DNA from: Micromonospora sp. HNM0581
GTDB lineage: Bacteria; Actinomycetota; Actinomycetes; Mycobacteriales; Micromonosporaceae
Assembly: GCF_012726175.1 (NCBI RefSeq)
Contig: NZ_JAASAD010000011.1
Coordinates: 62,001-126,000, forward strand
Length of the DNA: 64,000 bases
Reading direction: 5' to 3'
Both the position numbers and the translations under genes were made by a program. Shown in pieces: positions 26,320 to 35,090 of the stretch; within the stretch, counting starts at the first letter, position 1, and each line of letters opens with the position of its first letter. Under the pieces are notes generated by a model that did no database searches, was not told the DNA's origin, and saw only the letters and a program-made list of their open reading frames with translations.

Positions 26320-26414
26320 CCCGGCGCCTTACCCGACCTACCTCCGGGTAGTCGGCGTAGGGCGTGCGCGAGTCGGGCTGGTGGACGCAGTCGCGCACCA
26401 CAGGTCGACGACGC

Positions 26415-27002
26415 TCATCGCAACTGGATCACCGCGTCGACGATGAGCCAGACACCGCTGACGGTGAACAGCGCGGCGGCACCGTACCTGATGGTGCGTT
26501 CCGGCAGTTTCCGGCCGAGCAGCCGGCCGGCGACGATCGCCAACGCGTCCGCCGCGACCATGCCGACCGTCGAACCGATCCAGGTGCCGAACCAGCCGTA
26601 CTGGGTGGCGAGCGTGATGGTGGCGAGCATCGTCTTGTCGCCCAGCTCGGCGAGGAAGAAGGCGGCACCGACGGTGAGCACGGCTGACCTGCCGCCGCGG
26701 GCGGCACGCCGCTCATCGTCCTCGGTGAGCCGGTCACCCCGCAGCGTCCATGCGCCGAAGCCGAGGAAGGCCAGACCCGTCAGCAGCGAGATCCAGCCGG
26801 TCGGCAGGGCCGCACCGACACCGTGACCAATCGCCACCGAGGCGAGGTGCACGAGGGCGGTGGCGACGGTGATACCGAGCAGCACCGGTGCCGTGCGGAA
26901 TCTGGTGGCGAATGCCAGCGCCATGAGCTGCGACTTGTCTCCCAGCTCAGCGACGAAGACGACGCCAAAGCTGATCACCAGCGCGGCGAGGAAACTGTCC
27001 AT
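26415..27002 (-). CDS. GDT1/UPF0016-family manganese exporter
   Basis: 195 residues with six helices and two copies of the family motif, FVAELGDKSQLMALAFATR and FFLAELGDKTMLATITLATQ. The two E-x-G-D-K-(S/T) motifs form the cation site. Bacterial relatives (MneA, Mnx) export Mn(II). The gene has a manganese riboswitch leader with its own promoter, which agrees with that role. The Shine-Dalgarno (27015-27008) lies in a hairpin. Confidence 0.92.
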   Translation of the reverse strand: MDSFLAALVISFGVVFVAELGDKSQLMALAFATRFRTAPVLLGITVATALVHLASVAIGHGVGAALPTGWISLLTGLAFLGFGAWTLRGDRLTEDDERRAARGGRSAVLTVGAAFFLAELGDKTMLATITLATQYGWFGTWIGSTVGMVAADALAIVAGRLLGRKLPERTIRYGAAALFTVSGVWLIVDAVIQLR

Positions 27003-27007
27003 GGGGG

Positions 27008-27166
27008 CCCTTCCCGGTTCAGGCCGGGAGAAGGTGTGGAACGCCCTCGACCCGGCCGCAACAGCCTGGGTCGAAGGTCTCGCCCGCCACGTCGAAACGA
27101 GGCCGGGTGGCCGGATGCGTGACGCATCAGTATGTCGACCACGACGTTATGGGCTACTCCCCTTCG
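27008..27166 (-). promoter_or_regulatory. yybP-ykoY manganese riboswitch of the GDT1 gene
   Basis: On the minus strand, P1 pairs CGAAGG (27166-27161) with CCTTCG (27077-27072). GGGGAGTAG follows the 5' strand and GAGACC precedes the 3' strand, the two invariant manganese-binding loop sequences. The 3' strand of P1 can instead join a 10-bp hairpin, 27077-27068 with 27053-27044 (one G-U pair), and a further hairpin (27033-27024 with 27017-27008) covers the Shine-Dalgarno. Mutually exclusive pairing predicts that manganese favours P1 and expression. Class assignment is by motif; the exact switching logic (termination or translation) is inferred. Confidence 0.88.
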
Positions 27167-27174
27167 CTACGACC

Positions 27175-27180
27175 AGCCTA
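27175..27180 (-). promoter_or_regulatory. -10 box of the GDT1 riboswitch transcript
   Basis: TAGGCT on the minus strand lies about eight bases before the aptamer, directly after the egtD stop region, giving the exporter gene its own promoter. Confidence 0.5.
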
Positions 27181-27247
27181 GCCGATCGAGCTCCGGCGGA
27201 TCATCCCGGTCTGACGTGGCGGCCCGCTGCCGGCCGCCGGTCACCGC

Positions 27248-28213
27248 TCACGCGGCGCGGGCCAGCGTCACCCCGAACAGGCCGTCCGGGTCGGTCCAGA
27301 ACCGCTCGCTGCGGAAACCCGCGGCGGCCAGCTCGGCTGAGATGCCCTCCGGTCGGAACTTCGCCGACACCTCGGTACGCAGATCCTCACCGGCGTCGAA
27401 GTGGACATCCAGATCGAGCACCTGCACCCGCATCGGTCGCTGCGCCCGCAACCGCATCTCGATCCACTCCTGTTCCGGGTTCCAGAGCGCGACATGGTCG
27501 AAATCCGCCGGCTCGAAGTCAGCGCCGAGCTCGCGGTTGAGTACCCGCAGCACGTTGCGGTTGAACTCCGCGGTCACCCCCGCCGCATCGTCGTACGCGG
27601 GCACGATGACCGCGGGATCCTTCACCAGGTCGGTGCCGACCAGCAGCCAGTCACCGGCCTCAAGCGCGGCCCGCAGCCCGGCGACGAACTCCGCCCGCTC
27701 GGCGGGCATCAGGTTGCCGATGGTGCCACCGAGGAAGACGACCAGCCGCCGCCCACCGGTCGGCAGGTGAGCCAGGTGGCGGGTGAAGTCCCCGACGATC
27801 CCGCGTACCCGCAGCCCCGGGAAGTCGGCGGCGAGGACCGCGGTGGACCCGGCCAACGCGCTCACCGACACGTCGAGCGGCACGAACGTGCCCAGGTCCC
27901 CCCGCCGGGTGAAGGCGTCAAGCAGCAGGCGGGTCTTCTCGGAGGAACCGGACCCCAGCTCGATGAGGGTCTTCGCGCCGGTCAACTCGGCGACCTCGGT
28001 CGCCTTCGTGGCCAGAACGGCCCGCTCGGCGCGGGTCGGGTAGTACTCCGGCAATCGGGTGATCTCGTCGAAGAGTTCGCTGCCCCGGGAGTCGTAGAAC
28101 CACTTCGGCGGCAGCCACTTCTCGGCGGCGGTCAGCCCGGTGCGCACGTCCCGGCGCAGGCTGTGGTCGAGGTCCCGGTCATCGAGGTGGATCTCTAGCG
28201 GCTCAGCGCCCAT
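27248..28213 (-). CDS. egtD: L-histidine N(alpha)-methyltransferase EgtD
   Basis: 321 residues from ATG 28213 (GAGGAG upstream). First step of ergothioneine synthesis: trimethylates histidine to hercynine with three S-adenosylmethionines. Signatures: PPKWFYDSRGSELFDEITRLPEYYPTR, SAM motif IELGSGSSEKTRLLL, VVFLGGTIGNL and YDDAAGVTAEFNRNVL. The size equals that of the mycobacterial enzyme. Last gene of the egtA-B-C-D unit; 74 bases after egtC. In-frame extension to 28315 lacks a ribosome binding site. Confidence 0.96.
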   Translation of the reverse strand: MGAEPLEIHLDDRDLDHSLRRDVRTGLTAAEKWLPPKWFYDSRGSELFDEITRLPEYYPTRAERAVLATKATEVAELTGAKTLIELGSGSSEKTRLLLDAFTRRGDLGTFVPLDVSVSALAGSTAVLAADFPGLRVRGIVGDFTRHLAHLPTGGRRLVVFLGGTIGNLMPAERAEFVAGLRAALEAGDWLLVGTDLVKDPAVIVPAYDDAAGVTAEFNRNVLRVLNRELGADFEPADFDHVALWNPEQEWIEMRLRAQRPMRVQVLDLDVHFDAGEDLRTEVSAKFRPEGISAELAAAGFRSERFWTDPDGLFGVTLARAA

Positions 28214-28287
28214 CTGCTGTCTCCTCACGTCGTGTCTGACAGGTGCGTTCGGATTCGTGACCTCGCGGCACCGCCCGGCCCGGCCCC

Positions 28288-29034
28288 TCACCACGCCGCC
28301 AGCGCCCGCTGGCACACGTCGGTCGCCGTGGCCTGCACGAGCTGCCCGTCGGGCACCTCACGCCAGCCCGGTCCGTCGTCGTGCGGTTCGGAGGCCAGCA
28401 GCACCGACCCGGGTGTGGCACGCAGCGACAGGGCGTGCCCGGCCGCGCTGGCGACGACCGTCCGCCCATCGGTGAGCAGCAGGTTGAGCCGTGAACCGGG
28501 TGCCGCCGCCGCCACCGAGGTCACCGTCTCGGCGACCGCCCGTGCCGGCGCGACACCGGCACGCAACCGGTCGCGTACCAGGGCCCACAGCAGCGCCGAG
28601 TCGGTTGTCGCGTCGAGAGTGAGCAGGTCCCGTACGGGTAGCTCGGCGGCGAGCGGGACCATCGAGTCGGGCCAGCCCCGCACCACACCGTTGTGGCTGA
28701 ACAGCCACCGCCCCTCGGCGAAGGGCGCGGCGGCGGTGTCGACGATCGCCATACCGACGGTGGCGGAGCGGACGGCGGCCAGCACCGCGGTCGCGGAGGT
28801 GACCGTCGCCAGCTCCGCGACGGTGGGGTCGCTCCAGATCGGCTGCGCCCGGCGGTACCGTACCGGCGCCGCGCCGTCCGGGTACCAGCCGACGCCGAAG
28901 CCGTCGGCGTTGATGGTCCCGCCGCCGCGCATGTCGCGTGGGGCCCAGGACTGACGCCACAGCGAATGCGGCGGGTCGAACAGCAGTTCCCGCAGCGTCA
29001 CCGGGGGCCCCAGGTAGGCCAGGTGTCGGCACAT
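28288..29034 (-). CDS. egtC: Gamma-glutamyl hercynylcysteine sulfoxide hydrolase EgtC
   Basis: 248 residues. Class II amidotransferase-like (Ntn) fold with catalytic Cys2 directly after the initiator: MCRHLAYLG, and the pocket motifs INADGFGVGWYPDG and WLFSHNGVVRGWPDS. It removes the glutamyl group from the EgtB product. It follows egtB by 22 bases. Start at ATG 29034 is fixed by the need to expose Cys2. Confidence 0.95.
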   Translation of the reverse strand: MCRHLAYLGPPVTLRELLFDPPHSLWRQSWAPRDMRGGGTINADGFGVGWYPDGAAPVRYRRAQPIWSDPTVAELATVTSATAVLAAVRSATVGMAIVDTAAAPFAEGRWLFSHNGVVRGWPDSMVPLAAELPVRDLLTLDATTDSALLWALVRDRLRAGVAPARAVAETVTSVAAAAPGSRLNLLLTDGRTVVASAAGHALSLRATPGSVLLASEPHDDGPGWREVPDGQLVQATATDVCQRALAAW

Positions 29035-29056
29035 CAGACGACCACCTGCCCGACCG

Positions 29057-30391
29057 TCACTGGTGCGCCTCGTCGGGCCGGGCGTCCCGGGCGCAGCGGA
29101 AGCCGCTGAAGATCTGCCGTCGGATGGGGTAGTCCCAGTTGCGGAACGTGCCTCGACAGGCCGCCTGGTCGGTACCGAACGAACCACCCCGCAGGACCTG
29201 GTAGTCGTCGCCGAAGAAAACCTCGGAATACTCTCGGTAGGGGAAGGCGACGAAACCTGGGTAGCCCCGCAGGGGGGTGCTGGTCCACTCCCACACGTCG
29301 CCGATGAGTTGATGCACGCCGAGGGGCGAGGCACCTACCGGGTAGGCCCCCACCGGAGCCGGTGACAGGTGCCGTTGGCCCAGATTGGCGTGCGCCCAGG
29401 TGGGGTCCTCGTCGCCCCACGGGTAGCGCCGGGACCGGCCCGTCGCCGGATCCCACCGGGCTGCCTTCTCCCACTCCGCCTCGGTGGGTAGCCGCCTGCC
29501 CGCCCAGGTGGCGTACGCCTGCGCTTCGTGGAAACAGACGTGCACCACCGGCTCGTCGTCGCGGACCCTGGCCCAACTACCGAAACGGAGGTACGCCCAG
29601 CCGTCGCCGTCGCTCCGCCAGTGCATCGGCGCGCTGAGCCCGGCCTGCTGGCGGTGCTGCCAACCGGCCTCGGTCCACCAGCGGGGGTCGTCGTACCCCC
29701 CGTCGTCGATGAATGCGCGGTACGCGCCGTTCGTGACCGGCGCGGCGTCGATGACGTACGCGGGCAGCTCGACCCGGTGGGCCGGGCGTTCGTTGTCGAG
29801 TGCCCACGGGTCGGTGTCGGTGCCCATCGTGAACGGACCGGCGGGCACCAGCACCTCGGCGGGCACCCGCACGGCCGGCTCGGGTGGCGGCGGCGCGTGC
29901 AGCGCCACCGGGCCGGTACGGAGCTGGTGAGTGGCGAGCATCGTCTCGTCGTGCTGCTGCTCGTGCTGCACTATCATGCCGAAGGCGAACCCGTCGGTGA
30001 CCAGTCGACCGCTGTCGAAGGTGACCCGGTCCAGCAGGTCGTAGACCTTCTCCCGGACCGTGGCCACGTACGCCCGGGCCTCGGGCGGCGGCAGCAGCGG
30101 CAACGCCGGTCGGTCCCGACGTGGCTGCTTGAACGCGTCGTACAGATCGTCGATGTCGCACCGGACCGGCGCCCGCCCCCCGACGTCCCGCACCAGCCAG
30201 AGTTCCTCCTGGTTGCCCACGTGTGCCAGATCCCACACCAGGGGCGACATCAGCGGTGAGTGCTGGCGCATCAGGTCGGCGTCGTCCACCGTCTCGGTCA
30301 ACAGGATCGTGCGGGCGCGGGTACGGGCCAGTTCCGCCGCGATCCGGCCACGCAACCCTTCGGCGTCGCGATCGATGCGGGTGTCGGTCAC
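29057..30391 (-). CDS. egtB: Hercynine oxygenase EgtB
   Basis: 444 residues from GTG 30391, overlapping the egtA stop by four bases. N-terminal DinB-type iron-binding domain with the three-His set (LAHVGNQEELWL and IVQHEQQHDET, i.e. HxxxH), C-terminal formylglycine-generating-enzyme-like domain (GPFTMGTDTDPWALDNERPAH, LPTEAEWEKAARW, GDVWEWTSTPL, VLRGGSFGTD). It makes the C-S bond between hercynine and gamma-glutamylcysteine using Fe(II) and oxygen. Length is standard. Confidence 0.96.
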   Translation of the reverse strand: MTDTRIDRDAEGLRGRIAAELARTRARTILLTETVDDADLMRQHSPLMSPLVWDLAHVGNQEELWLVRDVGGRAPVRCDIDDLYDAFKQPRRDRPALPLLPPPEARAYVATVREKVYDLLDRVTFDSGRLVTDGFAFGMIVQHEQQHDETMLATHQLRTGPVALHAPPPPEPAVRVPAEVLVPAGPFTMGTDTDPWALDNERPAHRVELPAYVIDAAPVTNGAYRAFIDDGGYDDPRWWTEAGWQHRQQAGLSAPMHWRSDGDGWAYLRFGSWARVRDDEPVVHVCFHEAQAYATWAGRRLPTEAEWEKAARWDPATGRSRRYPWGDEDPTWAHANLGQRHLSPAPVGAYPVGASPLGVHQLIGDVWEWTSTPLRGYPGFVAFPYREYSEVFFGDDYQVLRGGSFGTDQAACRGTFRNWDYPIRRQIFSGFRCARDARPDEAHQ

Positions 30392-31623
30392 CACTGACTC
30401 CTCTCCGCGGCTGCGCGCCGCTGTCCCAATCCGTTGTCGATCTCGCGATGCAGGGCCGGGGGCAGTTCCAGCCGCGGCAGCGCGGCCCGCGCCAGGTCGA
30501 GCAGGCCCGCTGCGGTCCGGGCCAGGATCGTGTCCCGCAGGCCGTACCGTGCGGCGTGGTGCCAGCGGTCGGCGGAGGGTCCGGCGAGCGCCAGCGCCTC
30601 GCCGATCGTGTCGGGATCGGCGAGCAGTGCGCTGAGCACCGCCACCGGCAGGATCCAGCCGCGTCCCGGTTGGGCGTCGAGGTACCGGATCTCCAGGTAG
30701 CCGCGTGGACGTACCGGCGGGAAGAGTGTGCTGACGTGGTAATCCAGATCGTCGACGCGGGGCGGGCGGTGCAGCGCCCCGTCGATCCAGTCCGCGAACG
30801 TCATGTCCGGCGGGGCGGTCCAGTCCGGACCGTCTGCCCGTATGCAGAGCAGTGGTGCCGCCAGCACGTACGCCGTCCATGCGGCGACCGGATCCCGGTC
30901 AGCCTGCTCCGGCGTCCACACGGGGGCGGTACGGGCGGGATCGATGCGCCACCACGCACCCATCCGGGCGGACGCCCAGCCGGTGTCACGGCCCGCGTGT
31001 CGGCCGGCGGTGGCGAAGGTGGCGAGCAGGGACGGCCCGGCCGCGTGCACCAGTTGCCAACGGGCCGTCAGTTGCTCGGGCCGCCCCGCGTCGAGGCAGA
31101 CCTGTAGTCCGGCCGTGCTGTACATCATCGTCCGGCCGTCGGGTCCTCGCCGGTCGAAGGTCCGACGCATCGCGCGGTACCGCGCGGTGTCGAGCACCGG
31201 CCGGGGATATCGATAGGGGTCGATGCCGGTCCGGCCGAGAGTCAGGTCGGCGGCGTCCAACAGCCTGGTGGCCTGCGCCACGTCGGCCTCGGTGGCTTCG
31301 ACGAGCCCGGCGAGTCGCGCCCGGGGTGGTGTGGAGATCTCCAGTTGCCCGCCGGGCTCGACGGTCAACGCGCTGCCCCGCAGCAGGCGCAGGGCCGGGC
31401 TCGCCGGGTCCAGCGTGGTGGGGCCGTACGGTCCGAGCGCCGCGCGCAGCCGAGCGGCGTCGACGGGGCGGGCCGGATCGGCGGCGTCGTGGACCGTCCA
31501 TTCCAACTCGACCCCGGTCAGGGTGGGTGGGCCGGTCTTGAAGCAGATCCGGGTGAGGTGCCGGGCAGCGGCGGCACGGTCCCGCAGCACCGGGATCCGG
31601 TCCACCTCGGGTGACATCACCAT
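30388..31623 (-). CDS. egtA: Glutamate-cysteine ligase EgtA
   Basis: 411 residues from ATG 31623 (AGGAGG eight bases upstream). GCS2-type ligase that makes gamma-glutamylcysteine for EgtB. Signatures: GVELEWTVHD, GGQLEISTPP, MMYSTAGLQVCLD, YLEIRYLDAQP. It heads the egtABCD operon. The usual egtE lyase is not present next to it. Confidence 0.94.
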   Translation of the reverse strand: MVMSPEVDRIPVLRDRAAAARHLTRICFKTGPPTLTGVELEWTVHDAADPARPVDAARLRAALGPYGPTTLDPASPALRLLRGSALTVEPGGQLEISTPPRARLAGLVEATEADVAQATRLLDAADLTLGRTGIDPYRYPRPVLDTARYRAMRRTFDRRGPDGRTMMYSTAGLQVCLDAGRPEQLTARWQLVHAAGPSLLATFATAGRHAGRDTGWASARMGAWWRIDPARTAPVWTPEQADRDPVAAWTAYVLAAPLLCIRADGPDWTAPPDMTFADWIDGALHRPPRVDDLDYHVSTLFPPVRPRGYLEIRYLDAQPGRGWILPVAVLSALLADPDTIGEALALAGPSADRWHHAARYGLRDTILARTAAGLLDLARAALPRLELPPALHREIDNGLGQRRAAAERSQW

Positions 31624-32001
31624 GCCCGACCCCTCCTGCTCTTGATCTGCCGCCACCGTAGCCCACCCCGGTGACAGCGGACCCTCGTGAACCGGCACCA
31701 CACCTGCCGGCGGGTCAGTTCCGAACGCCCGGTCCGCCGCCTCCGGCGGCAGGTGTGACGAGGTCCTGTACCCGATGACGACCCGGACGACTCCGTCACC
31801 TTCTGTGTAGCAGGCCGTACTGTACGTCGAAGGGATTTCACAGTTCGGTCAAATTCCGGCCGGACCGTCGGACGGGTGGCGGACCCGAAATGGCGTCTCC
31901 GGCTGGGCCGAGCCCGTCACGGCCGGCGGACCGGCCGATGTCGGAACGCTCGCGCCGACCGCCGACGCGCCGTCCGAGCCCGCTGTGGGTACGGTGGTGC
32001 C
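31624..32001. other. Divergent promoter region between egtA and a kinase gene
   Basis: About 380 bases with no supported gene. Around 31801-31860 the GC content falls and there is a short palindrome CGTACTGTACG (31816-31826). On the minus strand TTCGAC and TACACA are spaced 16 bases apart there, a possible egtA promoter. Confidence 0.4.
31990..31995 (+). promoter_or_regulatory. Candidate -10 box for a leaderless kinase transcript
   Basis: TACGGT ends six bases before GTG 32002, and no Shine-Dalgarno precedes that start. Confidence 0.45.
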
Positions 32002-33363
32002 GTGTTGTCTTCGGAGGTCGTACTCAGCGGCCGGTACCGCTTGGACGAGCGTGTCGCCACCGGCGGCATGGGCGATGTCTGGCGAGCGACCGATTTGATC
32101 CTCGGGCGGCAGGTCGCGGTCAAGGTACTGCTACCTGCCCTCGTCTGCGACCCCGACTTCATCGCCCGGTTCCGCGCCGAGGCACGGATCATGGCAGCTC
32201 TCCGGCACCCGGGGATCGTGCAGGTCTACGACTGCGGCGAGGACGATCTACCCAACGGCGGCCGCGCCGACTACCTGGTCATGGAGTTCGTCACCGGTCA
32301 GCCGCTGGCCAGGCGGATCGAGGCCGAGGGCCGTCTGGACGTCGGCGTGACCATGTCGGTGGTGGCGCAGGCGGCCCAGGCGTTGCATGCCGCGCACATC
32401 GGCGGGATCGTGCACCGCGACGTCAAACCGAGCAATCTGCTGATGCAGGAGGACGGCACCGTTGTCCTGGTCGACTTCGGGGTGGCCCGGTCGACGAACG
32501 TCACGAGCATCACCAGCACGAACGCGGTTCCAGGCACCGCCCTCTACATGGCGCCCGAGCAGGCCGCCGGGCGAGCCGTGTCGGGGGCTACCGACCTGTA
32601 CGCCCTCGGTGCGGTCGCCTACTGCTGCCTCACCGGTAGCCCACCGTTCACCGGCGACAATCCTCTGCAGGTCGCCGTCCGGCACCTCGACGACCCGCCG
32701 CCGGAGCTGCCGCACGACATCCCGGAAGCGGTGCGGGTGCTTGTCGACCGGGCTCTGGCCAAGAACCCGGCCGACCGGTTCAGCAGCGGCGCGGCGATGG
32801 CGGAGGCGGCACGGGCTGCCGTTTCGGCGGACGCCTCAACCACCGCGGTGGCCCCGATGGCTACCGCACTGCGTGGTGCGGGGCCGGACACGCGAAGCGG
32901 AACGGCGGTCGTCGACATCCCGCGACCGGGTCGACGACGCGGTGCCCTGGTTGGTGCGTTCACCGCTGTGCTCGTCGGGTTGGCGGCGCTCGGCGCGGCG
33001 CTCGGGGCCGCGCAGGAGGCGGACACCCCGGCGGTCAAGCTGCCGACCACCGCGCCGGCGGTCCAGTCCACCGGGGCAGCGGCGCCTCCGAGCCCGCAGG
33101 AGAGCGCGCCGGCGCAGGCGCCGTCGTTGCGGCCGGCCGGATCGACGACCCAGCCGACCGAGTCCCCGTCTTCCGCACCGTCCTCGCCGCAGCCCAGCGA
33201 GTCGAGCGAACCCGCGTCGCCGGAGCCGAGCCCCACCCCCGACGTCCCGGAGCCGACGGGTACGTCGAGCAGTCCCACGCCGTCGGCGTCGGCCACGTCG
33301 ACGCCGCCCAGCACTCCGCCCGACGTCGATCCGCCGGGCAACGGCGGGGGCGAGGGCGGCTGA
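32002..33363 (+). CDS. Membrane-anchored PknB-type Ser/Thr kinase
   Basis: 453 residues from GTG 32002. Kinase domain (about 8-275) with Gly loop RVATGGMGDVW, VAVK lysine, IVHRDVKPSNLL, VLVDFGVAR and YMAPEQAAG, all intact. A helix at about 315-335 (ALVGAFTAVLVGLAALGAALG) is followed by about 115 outside residues made almost only of Pro, Ser, Thr, Ala and Glu, with no PASTA or other sensor fold. The tail could span the wall. Start choice: the long upstream extension is Arg-rich and has no ribosome binding site. Confidence 0.92.
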   Translation: MLSSEVVLSGRYRLDERVATGGMGDVWRATDLILGRQVAVKVLLPALVCDPDFIARFRAEARIMAALRHPGIVQVYDCGEDDLPNGGRADYLVMEFVTGQPLARRIEAEGRLDVGVTMSVVAQAAQALHAAHIGGIVHRDVKPSNLLMQEDGTVVLVDFGVARSTNVTSITSTNAVPGTALYMAPEQAAGRAVSGATDLYALGAVAYCCLTGSPPFTGDNPLQVAVRHLDDPPPELPHDIPEAVRVLVDRALAKNPADRFSSGAAMAEAARAAVSADASTTAVAPMATALRGAGPDTRSGTAVVDIPRPGRRRGALVGAFTAVLVGLAALGAALGAAQEADTPAVKLPTTAPAVQSTGAAAPPSPQESAPAQAPSLRPAGSTTQPTESPSSAPSSPQPSESSEPASPEPSPTPDVPEPTGTSSSPTPSASATSTPPSTPPDVDPPGNGGGEGG

Positions 33364-33510
33364 CCTACACCGCCGGGCTGCCCCGGCCTGGACCCGACCA
33401 CCTTCACCGCGACGGTTCCGGCCGTGTCGAATCCCCGAAACGGACGTACGGCACCACACTGCGCTCTAGGCTCCTCACCAGCAGTTATCCCCATGGGTTC
33501 GGGAGTTCGG

Positions 33511-34773
33511 GTGAGTGTGGAGAAGTTGGTCGTCATCGGCCAGGGCTACGTCGGTCTACCGCTGGCCATGCAGGCGGTCGAAGCCGGCCTGGACGTGGTC
33601 GGTCTCGACGTGGACGTCGACCGGATCAAACGGCTCGCCTCCGGTGAGTCGTTCGTGTCGGACATCCCCACCGACCGGCTCGGCCGCGCCCTGGCCAGCG
33701 GCCGGTACCGCCCGAGCACCGAGTACGCCGACGCCCGGGCCTTCGACATCTGTGTCATCACCGTGCCCACTCCGCTGCGCGACGGCACTCCCGATCTGAG
33801 CTTCGTGGAGCAGGCCGGTACGGGGATCGGGCCGTACCTGCGGCCGGGCTGCACGGTGGTACTGGAATCCACCACCTATCCCGGCACCACCGAGGAGTTG
33901 CTCCGCCCGCTGCTGGAGGCGGCCAGTGGGCTGCGCAGCCCCGGGGACTTCCACCTCGGCTACAGCCCGGAGCGCATCGATCCGGGCAACCCGACGTGGC
34001 GACTGGCGAACACCCCGAAGGTGGTTTCCGGGGTGGACGCCGCCGCGCTGGCCCGCGTCGACTCGTTCTACCGGCGGCTGGTGCAGCGGACGGTGCCGGT
34101 GGACTCGACCCGGGTCGCCGAGTTGACCAAACTCATCGAGAACACCTTCCGACAGGTCAACATCGCCCTGGTCAACGAGCTGACGATGCTGTCTCACCAG
34201 TTGGACATCGACGTGTGGCAGGCGATCGAGGCGGCCGAGACGAAGCCGTTCGGTTTCATGCCGTTCCGGCCCGGCCCCGGCGTCGGCGGGCACTGCCTAC
34301 CGATCGACCCCTGCTACCTTTCCTGGCAGGTGAAACGCCGCCTCGGCCGACAGTTCCGCTTCATCGAGCTGGCCAACGACGTCAATCACGAGATGCCCGA
34401 GCATGTGGCGCAACGGGTGATGGCCGGGCTGAACCGCTCCGGTCGGGCGGTCAGGGGGGCCCGGCTACTGCTGCTCGGTCTGGCGTACAAGCGCAACACC
34501 GGGGACATGCGGGACTCACCGGCCGTCGAGGTCGCCCGGCGGCTGCGCGAACTTGGCGCCGAGGTCCGGGCGGTCGAGCCGTACGCCGAGGCGCATCACC
34601 TTCCCGCCGGGGTGCTGACGGTGGACCTGACCGAACGCGAGGTACGCGAGGCCGACGGTGTCGTGGTGGTGACCGACCACGACGTGTTCGACTACGAGCT
34701 GGTGGTCAGGCACGCGCGATACGTTTTCGACACCCGTAACCGCTGCGCCGGCCCCACCGTGGAACGCCTCTGA
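33511..34773 (+). CDS. UDP-ManNAc/UDP-glucose-type nucleotide-sugar dehydrogenase
   Basis: 420 residues from GTG 33511 (GGGAG five bases upstream; ATG 33493 is an alternative). NAD-binding motif VVIGQGYVGLPLAM at the N-terminus, catalytic Cys in PGVGGHCLPIDPCYLSW, and the C-terminal KRNTGDMRDSP motif. The GHC(I/L)P(I/V)DP pattern matches the WecC/UDP-N-acetylmannosamine dehydrogenase branch. It oxidises the C6 of a UDP sugar to a uronate for surface polysaccharide. Neighbours do not identify the pathway. Confidence 0.9.
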   Translation: MSVEKLVVIGQGYVGLPLAMQAVEAGLDVVGLDVDVDRIKRLASGESFVSDIPTDRLGRALASGRYRPSTEYADARAFDICVITVPTPLRDGTPDLSFVEQAGTGIGPYLRPGCTVVLESTTYPGTTEELLRPLLEAASGLRSPGDFHLGYSPERIDPGNPTWRLANTPKVVSGVDAAALARVDSFYRRLVQRTVPVDSTRVAELTKLIENTFRQVNIALVNELTMLSHQLDIDVWQAIEAAETKPFGFMPFRPGPGVGGHCLPIDPCYLSWQVKRRLGRQFRFIELANDVNHEMPEHVAQRVMAGLNRSGRAVRGARLLLLGLAYKRNTGDMRDSPAVEVARRLRELGAEVRAVEPYAEAHHLPAGVLTVDLTEREVREADGVVVVTDHDVFDYELVVRHARYVFDTRNRCAGPTVERL

Positions 34774-35090
34774 TCAGCGGTCAGCGAGCGCCTCGGCGGC
34801 CAGCCGAGTGCGACCTGGGTGACGGTCGGCGCTACCACCGCCAGTGCCGGACGGAAGGCGAAGCCGATGTCGTCGCCACCCTGGCCACAGCGGACATCAC
34901 CGAGACAGCTGTCGTTATGACGGGTTGGTTGGCGGTGTACGCGAGCCGGTCATGCCGCATCACCTCCGGGTCGAGGCCGTCGCGATGACACCCATTCACA
35001 TCAGGCATCAAAAGTGAGCCGGGTCACATCGATGTGTGTGGTTGGCGAGTAGGGTACGCCCAACGTCACTCCCCTCGAAGGGCGTCGCCG
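34774..35090. other. Intergenic region with CRP-like operator
   Basis: About 315 bases. Two short near-repeats of TCACATC (34996-35002 and 35024-35030) and the palindrome CACATCGATGTG (35025-35036) lie before the LVIVD gene. No coding frame is supported. Confidence 0.45.
35013..35028 (+). promoter_or_regulatory. CRP/Cmr-like binding site
   Basis: AGTGAGCCGGGTCACA matches the half-sites of TGTGA-N6-TCACA except the first base. It sits about 65 bases before the start codon and overlaps a longer palindrome (CACATCGATGTG). Confidence 0.4.
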
